Source of the DNA: Pseudoalteromonas holothuriae | Lineage (GTDB): Bacteria; Pseudomonadota; Gammaproteobacteria; Enterobacterales; Alteromonadaceae | Direction: 5' to 3' | DNA: 64,000 nucleotides | Assembly: GCF_945859825.1 (NCBI RefSeq) | Contig: NZ_CAMAPC010000018.1 | Coordinates: 1-64,000 of the forward strand | Shown: positions 26,670 to 36,128 of the stretch, piece by piece | Numbering within the stretch: the first letter of the stretch is position 1 | Layout of the letters: each line of letters opens with the position of its first letter | Notes under the pieces: model-generated | Seen by the model: the letters and a program-made list of their open reading frames with translations, nothing else | Databases searched by the model: none | What the model was told of the DNA's origin: nothing | Translations under genes and position numbers: made by a program

Positions 26670-29600
26670 GACGACTATCCTCTGTATGTTTGAATACTAA
26701 AAAATAAACCAAAGGCACAACTAAAAGTGAAAAAATAGTTGACGCAATGATGCCAAAAATAATCGCCAGAGCTAAGCCACTAAATACAGGGTCTAGAATA
26801 ATCACCAAGTTTCCGAGTAACGTTGTTCCAGCAGTAAGTAGCACCGGCCTCATTCGCACCTCTCCAGCTTGGATCACTGCTTGTTGCAATGCTATGCCTT
26901 GCGCGCTCTTTTGATTAATGAATTCGACTAAAATCAGTGAGTTTCGCACTACAATACCGGCCAGAGCTATCATGCCTATCATTGCTGTTGCCGTGAATAA
27001 TATAGGCTCTGGTGCACCTGCTATTTCACGCTCGCCAAATTGATTAAGTAACCAAAACCCCGGCATGATACCTATCATAGTCAATGGAATGGCTGACATA
27101 ATAATCAAAGCAAGCATATTAGATGCTGTTTGTATTCGTAAAATAAAGAAAATGGCACCTAAGGCAAACGCAAAAGCAATACCCATATCACGGAATACGT
27201 CAACAGTGATACGCCACTCCCCTTCTTCACTAAAACTATAGGAAGTACCTGCTGGTAATTGCCAACTCTCGCCACCTCCACTATGTATAAAGCTACGCTG
27301 CTGCCAAGGGGCCTGAGTACTTTTTACGCTTTTTTCATCCGCTACAATATCCGCTACCACCTCCGCTGGCGTGCGGCCATTAAGCTCAGCTGTTACATAA
27401 ATCACATGCTGTAAATCTTTACGGATAATAGGCTGCGATGCTTGCATTGTTTGCCAATGCCCCAATTCAGACAAAGCAACTAGAGGTCGAGTGGCACTAT
27501 TAAGTCCATATTCATTGCCAACTTTGCTCAGTGCACGCTGACCTCTAACTTGCAGCGCATCAAGATTTTGCTGTTGATTTCGAATGGCATAAGGTAAGCG
27601 TAAGTTAATAGCGACAGGTTCTGACTCATGTGGTAGATAAAGTAATCCCGCATCTAAACCAGTATTGGCGATTCGTAATGACTGATTAATATCTTCGGTG
27701 GTGATACCAGACAATGACGCCTTGCCTTTATCCACCACAAATCGCTTTAACTGCACAGCCGACGCCATTGAGCTGTCTACCTCTACAACGTGTGCTTCTG
27801 AGGATAATCTCTTCATCAGTGTCTTAGCAGCTTGCTGGTGCGTTTGATCTGAAACAAAAGGGGCAGCATACACCTGAGCAACTAGAGTGCTCAATACGGG
27901 TGGGCCCGGTGGCACTTCTACCACTTTCACTTTAACGCCCTTTTGGTTAAAGCGCTGTAACGCTGCTCGTAAACGCAATACAACAGCATGAGATTGATGC
28001 GTTCGCTCGGTTTTATCCAACAAGAGTATGCGTAAGTCAGCTAGATGGGTTGCTTGACGACGATAATAGCCACGTACCATACCATTAAAATCCATGCTTG
28101 ATGGTTTACCTACATAGGCCGCTATCGCTGTTACTTCATTAAGTTGCCAAACTTGCTGTTGAACTTGTCTGGTCAACTTGGCTGTGCGCTCTAATGTACT
28201 GCCCTCTGGCAGTTCTATCAACACCTGCAATTCATTTTTATTATCATAGGGTAACAACTTCAACGGTACCGCTCTAAATAAAGGCATACTGATGCTAATA
28301 ACAAACAAAACCAGCGTGCCCCATAAAAGCGCTTTGGCACGCCAAGGTTTTTTGAGTAAAGGCGTTAATATACGTGCATATAGAGAAGCTTCCTTAGATA
28401 CAGAAAGTGCTTGAATGGGTTGGTTATGGAGTAGCTTTTTAGCCAACCAAGGGGTTACTAAAAATGCCACCAACGTAGACGCTATGACACTAACAGGAAC
28501 ATTAAATGCCATCGGTGCCATATAAGGCCCCATCATGCCAGTAATATAAGCCAGTGGTACAAAGGCCACACTAATGGTCAAAGTCGACATAAGCAATGCC
28601 ACTTTAACCTCGGACATAGCAGCAATAATATGTTTGTTAGTTTGTGCCTTATCGCCTCGTTTACGCCGCGATAAAAAGCGGCTGATATTGTCTACCCCTG
28701 TGATCGGGTCATCAACCAATAACCCCAGTGATAAAATTAAGGCAAACAAAGTGACACGATTGATGGTATAGCCCAAGGCGAAATCGAGCGCCAATGTAAT
28801 GCTGTAACAGATTGGCACGGCTAACCCTACGACAATGGCAGGCCGCCAACCTAAAAATACACCAACAAAAACCACCACTGTAAAAACTGCAAAAGTTAAA
28901 CTTGCGATTAAATCATTTACCTTCGCATTGGCTGTTTGGCCATAATCACGTAGTACTTTAAAATTAATATCACTGGGCAAAAGATGATGCTGTAACTGCG
29001 TCATTAATGCTAGACTTTGCTCAGCCACGAGCACCGCATTACTGCCTTGTTGCTTTGCCACACTGATTGTCACCATTGGTAAGCTTTGCTGCAGATCATC
29101 TATTGCAAGCCATTGATAAGACTCAGGCTCTGCAGGGCCATCGGTGATCTTCGCAACATCGCTAAGCAATACTTGTTGACCATTGAGTACATTTACCGTC
29201 AATTGCGACACCTGCTCTACATTGCGCAGCACATCACCCGATTCAAGCGTTATTAACTGCTCACCAGCCAATGAATGACCAATTGTTTGTAGCTGATTGC
29301 TAGCTTGCAATGCCAGCAATACGTCCATCGGTGTACTCTGGTACGCCGCAAGTGCAGTGGCGTCTAATTGCACATTAACCTGTCGCTTGCGACCTGTAAT
29401 TACTTTCACCTCACTGGTATTTGATAACTGCTGAAGTTGTGTTGAAATCTCCTGAGCAAAACGGGTTAGTTCAAAGTCGCTATAACGCTCTGGCGCTTGA
29501 CTGTATAGACCAAACATCATAATCGGTACGTCATCTACTTCTATAGGCTGAATTTGCCAATTGGCAACCACATTCGCCATATTGTGCTGATTTGCATAAA

Positions 29601-29943
29601 GTTTAGTGTAGGTATTTAAAATAGCTTGTTCACGACTTTGACCAACCAAAAAACGTAGTGTGACCACCGAACCACCAGTTTCTGTCGTCGAATAAACATG
29701 CTCTACACCCGGGATCTGCTGCAGTAACTTCTCTAAAGGCTCGGTTACCAAACGCACAACCTCAGGTGCACTTAAGTTCGGCGTGTCAACACGAATATCC
29801 AGCATCGGCACTACAATTTGTGGCTCCTCTTCACGCGGTGTGAACTCAAGCGCAAACATACCCAAAACCAATGCAACAAGTAATATGAATATAGGAGTCC
29901 GTCCGGCAAGGCTGCTCGCCAATACTCGATTAAAAAGTGTCAT
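26656..29943 (-). CDS. RND efflux transporter permease
   Basis: This is a 1095-residue inner-membrane proton-driven pump of the AcrB superfamily. The start is set at the ATG at 29943, where AGGAG is 8 bp upstream. Earlier in-frame codons overlap that site. It has two large periplasmic loops and twelve membrane helices. Helix 4 carries the charged pair LVDDPITGVDN, used in proton relay. The cargo is unknown, but the operon regulator points to a sulfur-stress or metal-stress context. It is cotranscribed with the ArsR gene upstream and the adaptor downstream. Confidence 0.93.
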   Translation of the reverse strand: MTLFNRVLASSLAGRTPIFILLVALVLGMFALEFTPREEEPQIVVPMLDIRVDTPNLSAPEVVRLVTEPLEKLLQQIPGVEHVYSTTETGGSVVTLRFLVGQSREQAILNTYTKLYANQHNMANVVANWQIQPIEVDDVPIMMFGLYSQAPERYSDFELTRFAQEISTQLQQLSNTSEVKVITGRKRQVNVQLDATALAAYQSTPMDVLLALQASNQLQTIGHSLAGEQLITLESGDVLRNVEQVSQLTVNVLNGQQVLLSDVAKITDGPAEPESYQWLAIDDLQQSLPMVTISVAKQQGSNAVLVAEQSLALMTQLQHHLLPSDINFKVLRDYGQTANAKVNDLIASLTFAVFTVVVFVGVFLGWRPAIVVGLAVPICYSITLALDFALGYTINRVTLFALILSLGLLVDDPITGVDNISRFLSRRKRGDKAQTNKHIIAAMSEVKVALLMSTLTISVAFVPLAYITGMMGPYMAPMAFNVPVSVIASTLVAFLVTPWLAKKLLHNQPIQALSVSKEASLYARILTPLLKKPWRAKALLWGTLVLFVISISMPLFRAVPLKLLPYDNKNELQVLIELPEGSTLERTAKLTRQVQQQVWQLNEVTAIAAYVGKPSSMDFNGMVRGYYRRQATHLADLRILLLDKTERTHQSHAVVLRLRAALQRFNQKGVKVKVVEVPPGPPVLSTLVAQVYAAPFVSDQTHQQAAKTLMKRLSSEAHVVEVDSSMASAVQLKRFVVDKGKASLSGITTEDINQSLRIANTGLDAGLLYLPHESEPVAINLRLPYAIRNQQQNLDALQVRGQRALSKVGNEYGLNSATRPLVALSELGHWQTMQASQPIIRKDLQHVIYVTAELNGRTPAEVVADIVADEKSVKSTQAPWQQRSFIHSGGGESWQLPAGTSYSFSEEGEWRITVDVFRDMGIAFAFALGAIFFILRIQTASNMLALIIMSAIPLTMIGIMPGFWLLNQFGEREIAGAPEPILFTATAMIGMIALAGIVVRNSLILVEFINQKSAQGIALQQAVIQAGEVRMRPVLLTAGTTLLGNLVIILDPVFSGLALAIIFGIIASTIFSLLVVPLVYFLVFKHTEDSRHAIN

Positions 29944-29954
29944 TGACATAACTC

Positions 29955-30251
29955 CTAAGGAGCACAAAACAATTGATAAAGCTGGCCTAAAATTGCTTTA
30001 ACTTTTTCATCGGTTACACGGTAGTAAATAGTTTGCCCATCGCGTCGGGTTGATACTACCTCTGCTTTTCGCAAACTAGCTAAATGTTGAGAAAGCGCAG
30101 ATTGGGCAAGTGGCACAGCTTCATTTAATGCGCCTACGCTCATTTCTTTTTCTAACAAACTACATAAAATCATTAACCGATTTTTATTTGCCATCATTTT
30201 CAAAAGCGCTTCTGCTTGCTCTGCATTATGCGCCATCGCTTCAAAGTCCAT
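29955..30251 (-). CDS. ArsR-family repressor, YgaV/BigR-like with two cysteines
   Basis: This is a 98-residue winged-helix regulator. The recognition region is LAQSALSQHLASLRKAEVV, with the wing at RRDGQTIYYRV. Two cysteines (Cys30 in MILCSL and Cys96 in LFCAP) fall where YgaV, BigR and SqrR carry the pair that forms a polysulfide bridge. A reactive-sulfur sensor is therefore the best guess. It is the first gene of the RND operon and is divergent from a DUF2892-rhodanese pair. A 20-bp palindrome lies just upstream of its start. Confidence 0.85.
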   Translation of the reverse strand: MDFEAMAHNAEQAEALLKMMANKNRLMILCSLLEKEMSVGALNEAVPLAQSALSQHLASLRKAEVVSTRRDGQTIYYRVTDEKVKAILGQLYQLFCAP

Positions 30252-30261
30252 TCAAACTGCC

Positions 30262-30312
30262 TAGCTAAATTAATTTAGCTAAAAGTATAGATACATACAT
30301 TAGCAATGTCTA
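30262..30312 (-). promoter_or_regulatory. Promoter and operator of the arsR-RND operon
   Basis: On the minus strand, -35 TAGACA (30312-30307), a 17-bp spacer and -10 TATACT (30289-30284) are followed directly by the perfect palindrome TAGCTAAATTAATTTAGCTA (30262-30281). The palindrome covers the expected transcription start, the position for a self-repressing ArsR protein. It may also influence the divergent DUF2892 gene. Confidence 0.75.
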
Positions 30313-30347
30313 ATATTAGAAGCTACTAATGTAACAGGCGCTACAGA

Positions 30348-30536
30348 ATGAAACTCAATCCAATGTTAAGACTGATAACAGGCCTAATGTTGCTGCTATC
30401 CTTATCACTTAGTTATTACGTTGATGCTAATTGGGGATGGTTTAGTGCCTTTATTGCTGTTAACTTAATTCAATCGGCTTTCACTAATTAGTGCCCAATG
30501 ATCTCGTTACTTAAACAACTAGGTATAAAGGAGTAA
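30348..30536 (+). pseudogene. DUF2892 membrane protein interrupted by an amber codon
   Basis: The frame from the ATG at 30348 reads a small two-helix membrane protein, MKLNPMLRLITGLMLLLSLS and on to NLIQSAFTN. It then hits TAG (30489-30491) and continues in frame as CPMISLLKQLGIKE to TAA. DUF2892 proteins usually have an aromatic residue at this point in the ...QSAFT-x-x-CP motif, so TGG to TAG is a likely single mutation. The 47-residue product would lose the C-terminal cysteine segment. It lies directly before the rhodanese gene, whose Shine-Dalgarno overlaps its end. Confidence 0.75.
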
Positions 30537-30539
30537 GAC

Positions 30540-30884
30540 ATGCTAACCCCAGTGCAAGACCTACTGAAAATTATTAAACCAAATCAGAGATGTATTAGCG
30601 CGTTACAAGCTAAAAATGAAATAGAAAAAAACCACGGTTTACTCATTGATGTACGTGAGCCATCAGAGTACAAAAGCAAAGCAGCAGCGATAGCTATTAA
30701 TGTTCCTAGAGGCTTACTTGAATTTAAACTTCCTGAGATTGAAAAAGATGCTAAGCGACCGATTTACGTGCATTGTGCTGCAGGTGGCCGTGCCGTATTT
30801 GCAGCAGAGCAACTCACTCGATTGGGTTATCAGAATGTCAGTGTGATCACTTGTAAGGCAGAAGAAGTAAGCCAAACATTCTAG
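30540..30884 (+). CDS. Rhodanese-like sulfurtransferase
   Basis: This is a 114-residue single-domain rhodanese. The active-site loop is CAAGGR with the catalytic Cys79, preceded by LLIDVREPSEY. It should carry a persulfide on Cys79. The pairing with DUF2892 and an ArsR regulator mirrors E. coli YgaV-YgaP, where the membrane helices and the rhodanese are fused. AAGGAG precedes the ATG. Confidence 0.88.
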   Translation: MLTPVQDLLKIIKPNQRCISALQAKNEIEKNHGLLIDVREPSEYKSKAAAIAINVPRGLLEFKLPEIEKDAKRPIYVHCAAGGRAVFAAEQLTRLGYQNVSVITCKAEEVSQTF

Positions 30885-30987
30885 AATGTAACTTGCCAGT
30901 TCTGCTTGCTAGGTGTTTAAAAACAGCATAGAGTCTCTAAAAAGGGGAATTACTCCTATGACTCTAGCAACCAAACAGGTATATTGA

Positions 30988-32208
30988 GTGGTCGTATTTT
31001 TAGAGCAAATTTTGATTTTGCTTGGCTGTGTTCACGCGCTAATATTGAGTCTATTTTTATTGAAACAGCGCACTCAAAACCCAGCTAATATTTACCTAAG
31101 TTTGTTCACTGGTATTTTTTCATTCGTTCTTTTTTTTATATTTCTGGATATATCCGGTATTATTTTTGTGTATCCACACCTAATTGGTGTACAAGAATGG
31201 TTAATCCCCTTGCTTGGGCCGCTGCTCTTTCTTTATGTACTCAAGTTAACTGCACAAGGGCCAAACACACCAATTTGGTACCACTTTATACCCAGTATGA
31301 TTATTGCGGCTCTGAGTGTTGAGTTTTTGATGCAAGATGTGACACTCAAAAGCCAGTTTATTAGTGCAGAGAGTCTTCTCACCCCTGCCAATGAGCGGTT
31401 CGAGCACTTAGTAGATACTATTATTCCTGCATTTTCGTTAATACAAATAACTTGCTATCTACTGCTTATCTTCAAGGTATTAAAACACCATGCAATTAAT
31501 GTTAAAAAACAATTCTCATACCTTGAAAAAGTAAATTTAGCTTGGTTGTTATGGCTGAGTAAATTCATTGCAGTACTGTTATTATTGTGGTTAATAGATG
31601 AGCTTATAGCACTACATATTAGGCTTTGTTTTGATACCAGCTTAAATATGATGTGTAACATGCCATGGGTCAATGAAGACCGTTATTTTTACCCCTCTGA
31701 AATTGGGATTATTATATGTGTTTACGCGATAACCTATTACGCACTTAAACAGCCTGCTATTTTTTATCAACAAATACAAAAGTTTGAAAAAACAATAGAC
31801 GACCCATCTCATACAGTCCAAAATACTCCTCGTTATGCTAACTCTGCACTGTCTGAACCTTTAGCCCAACAGCTGTTTAACGAACTAGACGCTCAAGTTA
31901 AAAAGCAGCAGATATATACAAACCCAATACTAACATTAGACGAGCTTGCCAATATCACCGGCTGGTCTCGCCACCAATTATCTCAAGCAATAAATCAAGT
32001 CAGTGGCCGACACTTTTTTGACTATATCAATATGCTGAGAATTGAGAGCGCTAAACAGCTATTGTTAGCGCAGCCACAAAAAACGGTACTTGAAATCGCA
32101 CTTGAAACGGGGTTTAACTCACGTTCTGCGTTTTACACTGCTTTCAAAAAGTGCACCCAGCAAACCCCCACACAATACAAAAAAGCGCAACCTCTGGCTA
32201 TAAAATAA
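30988..32208 (+). CDS. AraC-family transcriptional regulator with membrane sensor domain
   Basis: This is a 406-residue protein. The N-terminal half has about six to seven hydrophobic helices (LILLGCVHALILSLFLL and others). The C-terminus (about 305-400) is an AraC-type DNA-binding domain with LDELANITGWSRHQLSQAIN and the second helix-turn-helix VLEIALETGFNSRSAFYTAF. The start is a GTG at 30988 with AGG upstream. It lies in front of the amidohydrolase and TonB-receptor genes on the same strand and may respond to their substrate. Confidence 0.85.
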   Translation: MVVFLEQILILLGCVHALILSLFLLKQRTQNPANIYLSLFTGIFSFVLFFIFLDISGIIFVYPHLIGVQEWLIPLLGPLLFLYVLKLTAQGPNTPIWYHFIPSMIIAALSVEFLMQDVTLKSQFISAESLLTPANERFEHLVDTIIPAFSLIQITCYLLLIFKVLKHHAINVKKQFSYLEKVNLAWLLWLSKFIAVLLLLWLIDELIALHIRLCFDTSLNMMCNMPWVNEDRYFYPSEIGIIICVYAITYYALKQPAIFYQQIQKFEKTIDDPSHTVQNTPRYANSALSEPLAQQLFNELDAQVKKQQIYTNPILTLDELANITGWSRHQLSQAINQVSGRHFFDYINMLRIESAKQLLLAQPQKTVLEIALETGFNSRSAFYTAFKKCTQQTPTQYKKAQPLAIK

Positions 32209-32319
32209 AAATAAGCTTATTTTTCATGGCACTAAAATATTGTCTTAGTTTATCGATACGGACGATTCCAATCAATTTATCACTCAGAATAAAGCGTCGG
32301 TCTAAATTTAGGAGATCCC

Positions 32320-33834
32320 ATGTCTCGACGATTATTTATCCAATATTGCTTGCTTAGTTTAATTGCTGCCACACTCATTTTACTTGGTGCATGCAGTAAA
32401 GAATTTGAGAGTAAAGTAGAAAAAAGCACATCAAAATTGCCAGTAACCATACACGTTCAAACCGGTTTAACGCCTCCACAACATCCTAGGAGGTTAGTTT
32501 TTGACAATGTAAATGTTATTACAATGGATGAAAACGAGCCAGATATATTAATGGGGCAGCGCGTGGTGGTCGTTTCAAACCGCATTACAATCATTGATAA
32601 CGCAAAAGACGTTCCTTTTGCCGTTGATGATAAAGTAATCGATGCACAAGGCGGATATTTACTACCTGGGCTAATCGATTCTCACGCACACCTCAGACAT
32701 GAGCCCAGCGCGTCACAAAGTATTGTAGAAATTCAAACGTCACCCGCACAGATGTCTATATTCCTTCAACAAGGTATTACTACACTCAGAAATTATTCTG
32801 GCGCACCTAACGAGCTTCAATGGCGAGATAAAGTAAATACACAACAATGGCTAGGTACTCGTATCATTAGCAGTGGGCCAATTATCTCTTTATATGAACC
32901 TGAAGACCCTTTTTTAGGTGCGCCTCATGAGCAATTCAGCGAAGAATTTTTAAATACGCTATCACTCACCTGGCCAAAAACCCCACTTGAAGCAGAACAA
33001 GTGGTGCTCACACAAAAGCAGCAAGGTTACGATTTTATTAAAGTTTACTCTGGTGTGAGTGAAGAAATATATTCGCAAGTCAGCCAAACAGCGAAAGTAC
33101 AAAACTTGTTCCTTGCCGGCCATATTCCTGACGTACCTATGTCATTAGCTCTTAAAAATCAAAATGAAATAGCTCACCTCTCGGAGATCATTGCCGGAAG
33201 AGACCGAGCGCCCGAAGGCATGGACGATGAAACCTATATCGATTGGCTGATTGACCGTATGCTCAAAAATAACATCTCTTTAGTATTTAACTGGTCTACC
33301 GATGAAGTGGTAAGTCGCTGGGCTCAAGGAGAGGATATCTATCGCTCTGACAGTTATAACGTAATTCCACAACCGATTTTAGATGCATGGCAACAAGAAG
33401 AGCGACACACTGATATTGACCCTGAGTTACATGACATCGCCTTGATGCTAGTAAAAGCATTAGTCGATGAGGGCATTGCTGTACAAGTTGGATCTGATAC
33501 GGGTGATGCAGGTTCAATTCCTGAATTATTGCTCAGAGATATGGAGCTAATGGTAGAAGCAGGGCTGACACCACTACAAGCGCTTGGTGCAGCAACTAAC
33601 ATACCCGCACAGGTGATCTCGCGAATTACCCAACAGCCTCAAGATAGGGGTGTAATTAAACCAGACTACCTGGCTGACCTTGTACTATTCAAAAACAATC
33701 CATTAGAAGATATTAGCCACATCAGAACTCGCATAGGTGTCGTTATCAACGGACATTGGTTATCGCAACAGCAACTTGACAATATGGCGCATGAATTCGC
33801 CAGCCAAAATGTGCAATATTTGGAGCTACCATGA
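32320..33834 (+). CDS. Lipoprotein amidohydrolase
   Basis: This is a 504-residue envelope hydrolase of the amidohydrolase superfamily. The signal ends in LLGAC, a lipobox. Metal ligands are visible: His122 and His124 (DSHAHLRH), the His in LAGHIPD, the His in EIAHLSE, and Asp in VGSDTGD. Relatives include prolidase-like dipeptidases and imidazolonepropionases. It overlaps the TonB-dependent receptor gene by 4 bp, so its substrate is probably what that receptor imports. Confidence 0.88.
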   Translation: MSRRLFIQYCLLSLIAATLILLGACSKEFESKVEKSTSKLPVTIHVQTGLTPPQHPRRLVFDNVNVITMDENEPDILMGQRVVVVSNRITIIDNAKDVPFAVDDKVIDAQGGYLLPGLIDSHAHLRHEPSASQSIVEIQTSPAQMSIFLQQGITTLRNYSGAPNELQWRDKVNTQQWLGTRIISSGPIISLYEPEDPFLGAPHEQFSEEFLNTLSLTWPKTPLEAEQVVLTQKQQGYDFIKVYSGVSEEIYSQVSQTAKVQNLFLAGHIPDVPMSLALKNQNEIAHLSEIIAGRDRAPEGMDDETYIDWLIDRMLKNNISLVFNWSTDEVVSRWAQGEDIYRSDSYNVIPQPILDAWQQEERHTDIDPELHDIALMLVKALVDEGIAVQVGSDTGDAGSIPELLLRDMELMVEAGLTPLQALGAATNIPAQVISRITQQPQDRGVIKPDYLADLVLFKNNPLEDISHIRTRIGVVINGHWLSQQQLDNMAHEFASQNVQYLELP

Positions 33835-35924
33835 ACACTCGTTTTCATACTCACCTTCTTGTAGCCAGTAGTCTCACATTTTTATGGCATCCTGCCTACG
33901 CGCAAAACGAGCACACTATCGAGCATATTGAAGTTGGGGCTAGTCACTATGCTATCCTCAAAAATAGTGGCTCCGCGTTACATCAATTTAGTAAAGAAGA
34001 AATAGCGCAAGCTCCTCATATTGCTGATGATGTATTTCGTTTAATGCCCTCTTTACCCGGTGTCAGCGCTGGTGACTATTCTGCTCACTTTCATGTGCGT
34101 GGTGGCCAAAAAAATGAAGTGCTGGTTCTACTGGATGGTCAGCAGCTATATAGACCCTTTCATATGAAAAGTTTTAACAGCGCATTTAGCATTATTGATA
34201 CTGAAAATGCTGAGCAGGTTAACTTATATACCGGAGGTTTTTCTGCTCGCTATGGCAATAAGCTCAGCGGGGTGCTTGATATTCAATCATTACAGCCATC
34301 ACAAAAAAATATATACAGTTTAGGCGCCAGCTTTATCAACGCCCGAGCGGCAGGCCAAGGCAGTTTTGACTCGCAAAAAGGCCATTGGCTCATATCTGCC
34401 AGGCGTGGCTATTTAGACATGGTTCTCAAAGCCATGGATGATGAAACCAGTAAATTTGAACCAGTTTATGCAGATCTTTACTCGAAATTCAGCTATGAAC
34501 TTAGCGATAGGCACACGGTGTCAATGAATCTGCTGTATGCCTATGACGATGAAATTTTGGATGACAATTTTGATGAGTGGAATGGGTTTGAAAAATATTA
34601 TGTAAAAGAAAAAATCACGGGTTCCTATGCCAGTCAGTACTTATGGTCACGATTAAGCTCACAATGGAATGACACTTTATCATCACAGACTATATTGTCT
34701 GTTGGTAAAATTGATGAACAAAGACGTGGCGGTCAAAGTGATCCCTATGAGATTGAGTTGACGGTCAATGACGATAAATCCTTTTCATTTTATGGGTTAA
34801 AACATCACTGGCAATGGCTTGCAAGCGATTATTTTATGTTGGAGTTTGGTTTGCATAGCAAACAAGTTGATACTCATTATGATTACAAAATGGATGTACA
34901 TCGCTATCGCGTATTTGCAGATACGCCACAAAGTCAGCGTAATAGTGCCAAAGTCACGGCTGAAGGATCTGAGTCAGGTGTATTTATTAGTAACAAATAC
35001 AAGCTATCGTCAGATTGGGTCTCGCAGCTGGGTATTCGCTATGACAAACAAAACTATCAAGGTTTTAGCGATAGTCAAATAAGCCCTCGTGCTGCCTTAA
35101 CTTATAATATTTCAACAACTGACAGCCTAAACTTTAGTTGGGGTCACTTCTATCAAGCACAAGATGTACTCGATTTACAAATTAGTGATGGTGTTACACA
35201 TTATGCATCAGCCCAGAAGTCAACGCATTATATTGTAGGTTACTCTGGGGCCTATCAATCACTATCCTATCGTATCGAAAGCTACTATAAACACTTATCA
35301 AACATACCAAAACGCTTTGAAAATGTGCTTGACCCTCTAAACTTCTTTCCAGAAGCACAAGCTGATAGACACTTAATAAAAGCGACAGAGGGAAACATTT
35401 CAGGGCTTGAACTATCATTTGAACAGCGTATCAACAAAAAATTTCGTTGGCACCTGAACTATACGTGGTCAAAAGCTTTGGAGACAATTAATGGGGAGAA
35501 AGTTAAACGCAGTTGGGATCAAACCCACACCCTCAATGGTGGGGTAAACTATGCGTTTGATAATGGCTGGAACCTTAATGTCACTGGCCACTACCACAGC
35601 GGTTGGCCCACAACGGGTGAGTATGGCACGCTGCAAACCAATAATAATGCGCAGCAGCAAATTGTCAGGCACCTTAAGCGACGTAACCAACAAAGCTTAG
35701 ATAGCTACTTACGCTTTGACTTGCGTATATCTAAACAATACCCACTACATAAAAGTCAACTGCAAGTGTTTTTTGAGGTTTCAAACCTACTAAATCGAAA
35801 AAACCAATGCTGTGTAGAGTCATCTAACTACACACTCACTAATAACAACAATGTTACTGTAAAACAAGAGCATGGACATTGGCTGCCAATAATACCCAGT
35901 TTTGGCGTTAAGTGGGATTTTTAA
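33831..35924 (+). CDS. TonB-dependent outer-membrane receptor
   Basis: This is a 697-residue receptor with a signal peptide (cleavage near AYAQ) and an N-terminal plug (about 30-145) with LPGVSAGDYSAHFHVRGGQ and LDGQQLYRPFH. A 22-strand barrel follows, ending in FGVKWDF with the terminal Phe typical of outer-membrane proteins. It needs TonB energy. It is translationally coupled to the amidohydrolase and followed by the peptidase fusion. The cargo is unknown; a peptide or peptide-like compound is the contextual guess. Confidence 0.92.
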   Translation: MNTRFHTHLLVASSLTFLWHPAYAQNEHTIEHIEVGASHYAILKNSGSALHQFSKEEIAQAPHIADDVFRLMPSLPGVSAGDYSAHFHVRGGQKNEVLVLLDGQQLYRPFHMKSFNSAFSIIDTENAEQVNLYTGGFSARYGNKLSGVLDIQSLQPSQKNIYSLGASFINARAAGQGSFDSQKGHWLISARRGYLDMVLKAMDDETSKFEPVYADLYSKFSYELSDRHTVSMNLLYAYDDEILDDNFDEWNGFEKYYVKEKITGSYASQYLWSRLSSQWNDTLSSQTILSVGKIDEQRRGGQSDPYEIELTVNDDKSFSFYGLKHHWQWLASDYFMLEFGLHSKQVDTHYDYKMDVHRYRVFADTPQSQRNSAKVTAEGSESGVFISNKYKLSSDWVSQLGIRYDKQNYQGFSDSQISPRAALTYNISTTDSLNFSWGHFYQAQDVLDLQISDGVTHYASAQKSTHYIVGYSGAYQSLSYRIESYYKHLSNIPKRFENVLDPLNFFPEAQADRHLIKATEGNISGLELSFEQRINKKFRWHLNYTWSKALETINGEKVKRSWDQTHTLNGGVNYAFDNGWNLNVTGHYHSGWPTTGEYGTLQTNNNAQQQIVRHLKRRNQQSLDSYLRFDLRISKQYPLHKSQLQVFFEVSNLLNRKNQCCVESSNYTLTNNNNVTVKQEHGHWLPIIPSFGVKWDF

Positions 35925-36128
35925 CATACATCTTTACCCTACTTCCCCTGAGGGTAATCGTCTGCTTGAGCAGTCGATGCCCTTTTTGCTGCCATATTAT
36001 CAACAATATAAATTCATATACAAACCCAATACTTTATTACATTTTCTGTGTACTTTTATACAGTAACTCACTACTGCCCCGCTTAGACTCCCTTTAATTA
36101 ATACTACAAAGCAAAAAGGATTAACCTT

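Noticed and set aside
30489..30491. The amber codon as a programmed recoding site (pyrrolysine or read-through).
   Set aside because: No recoding element or pyrrolysine machinery is seen; a nonsense mutation is simpler.
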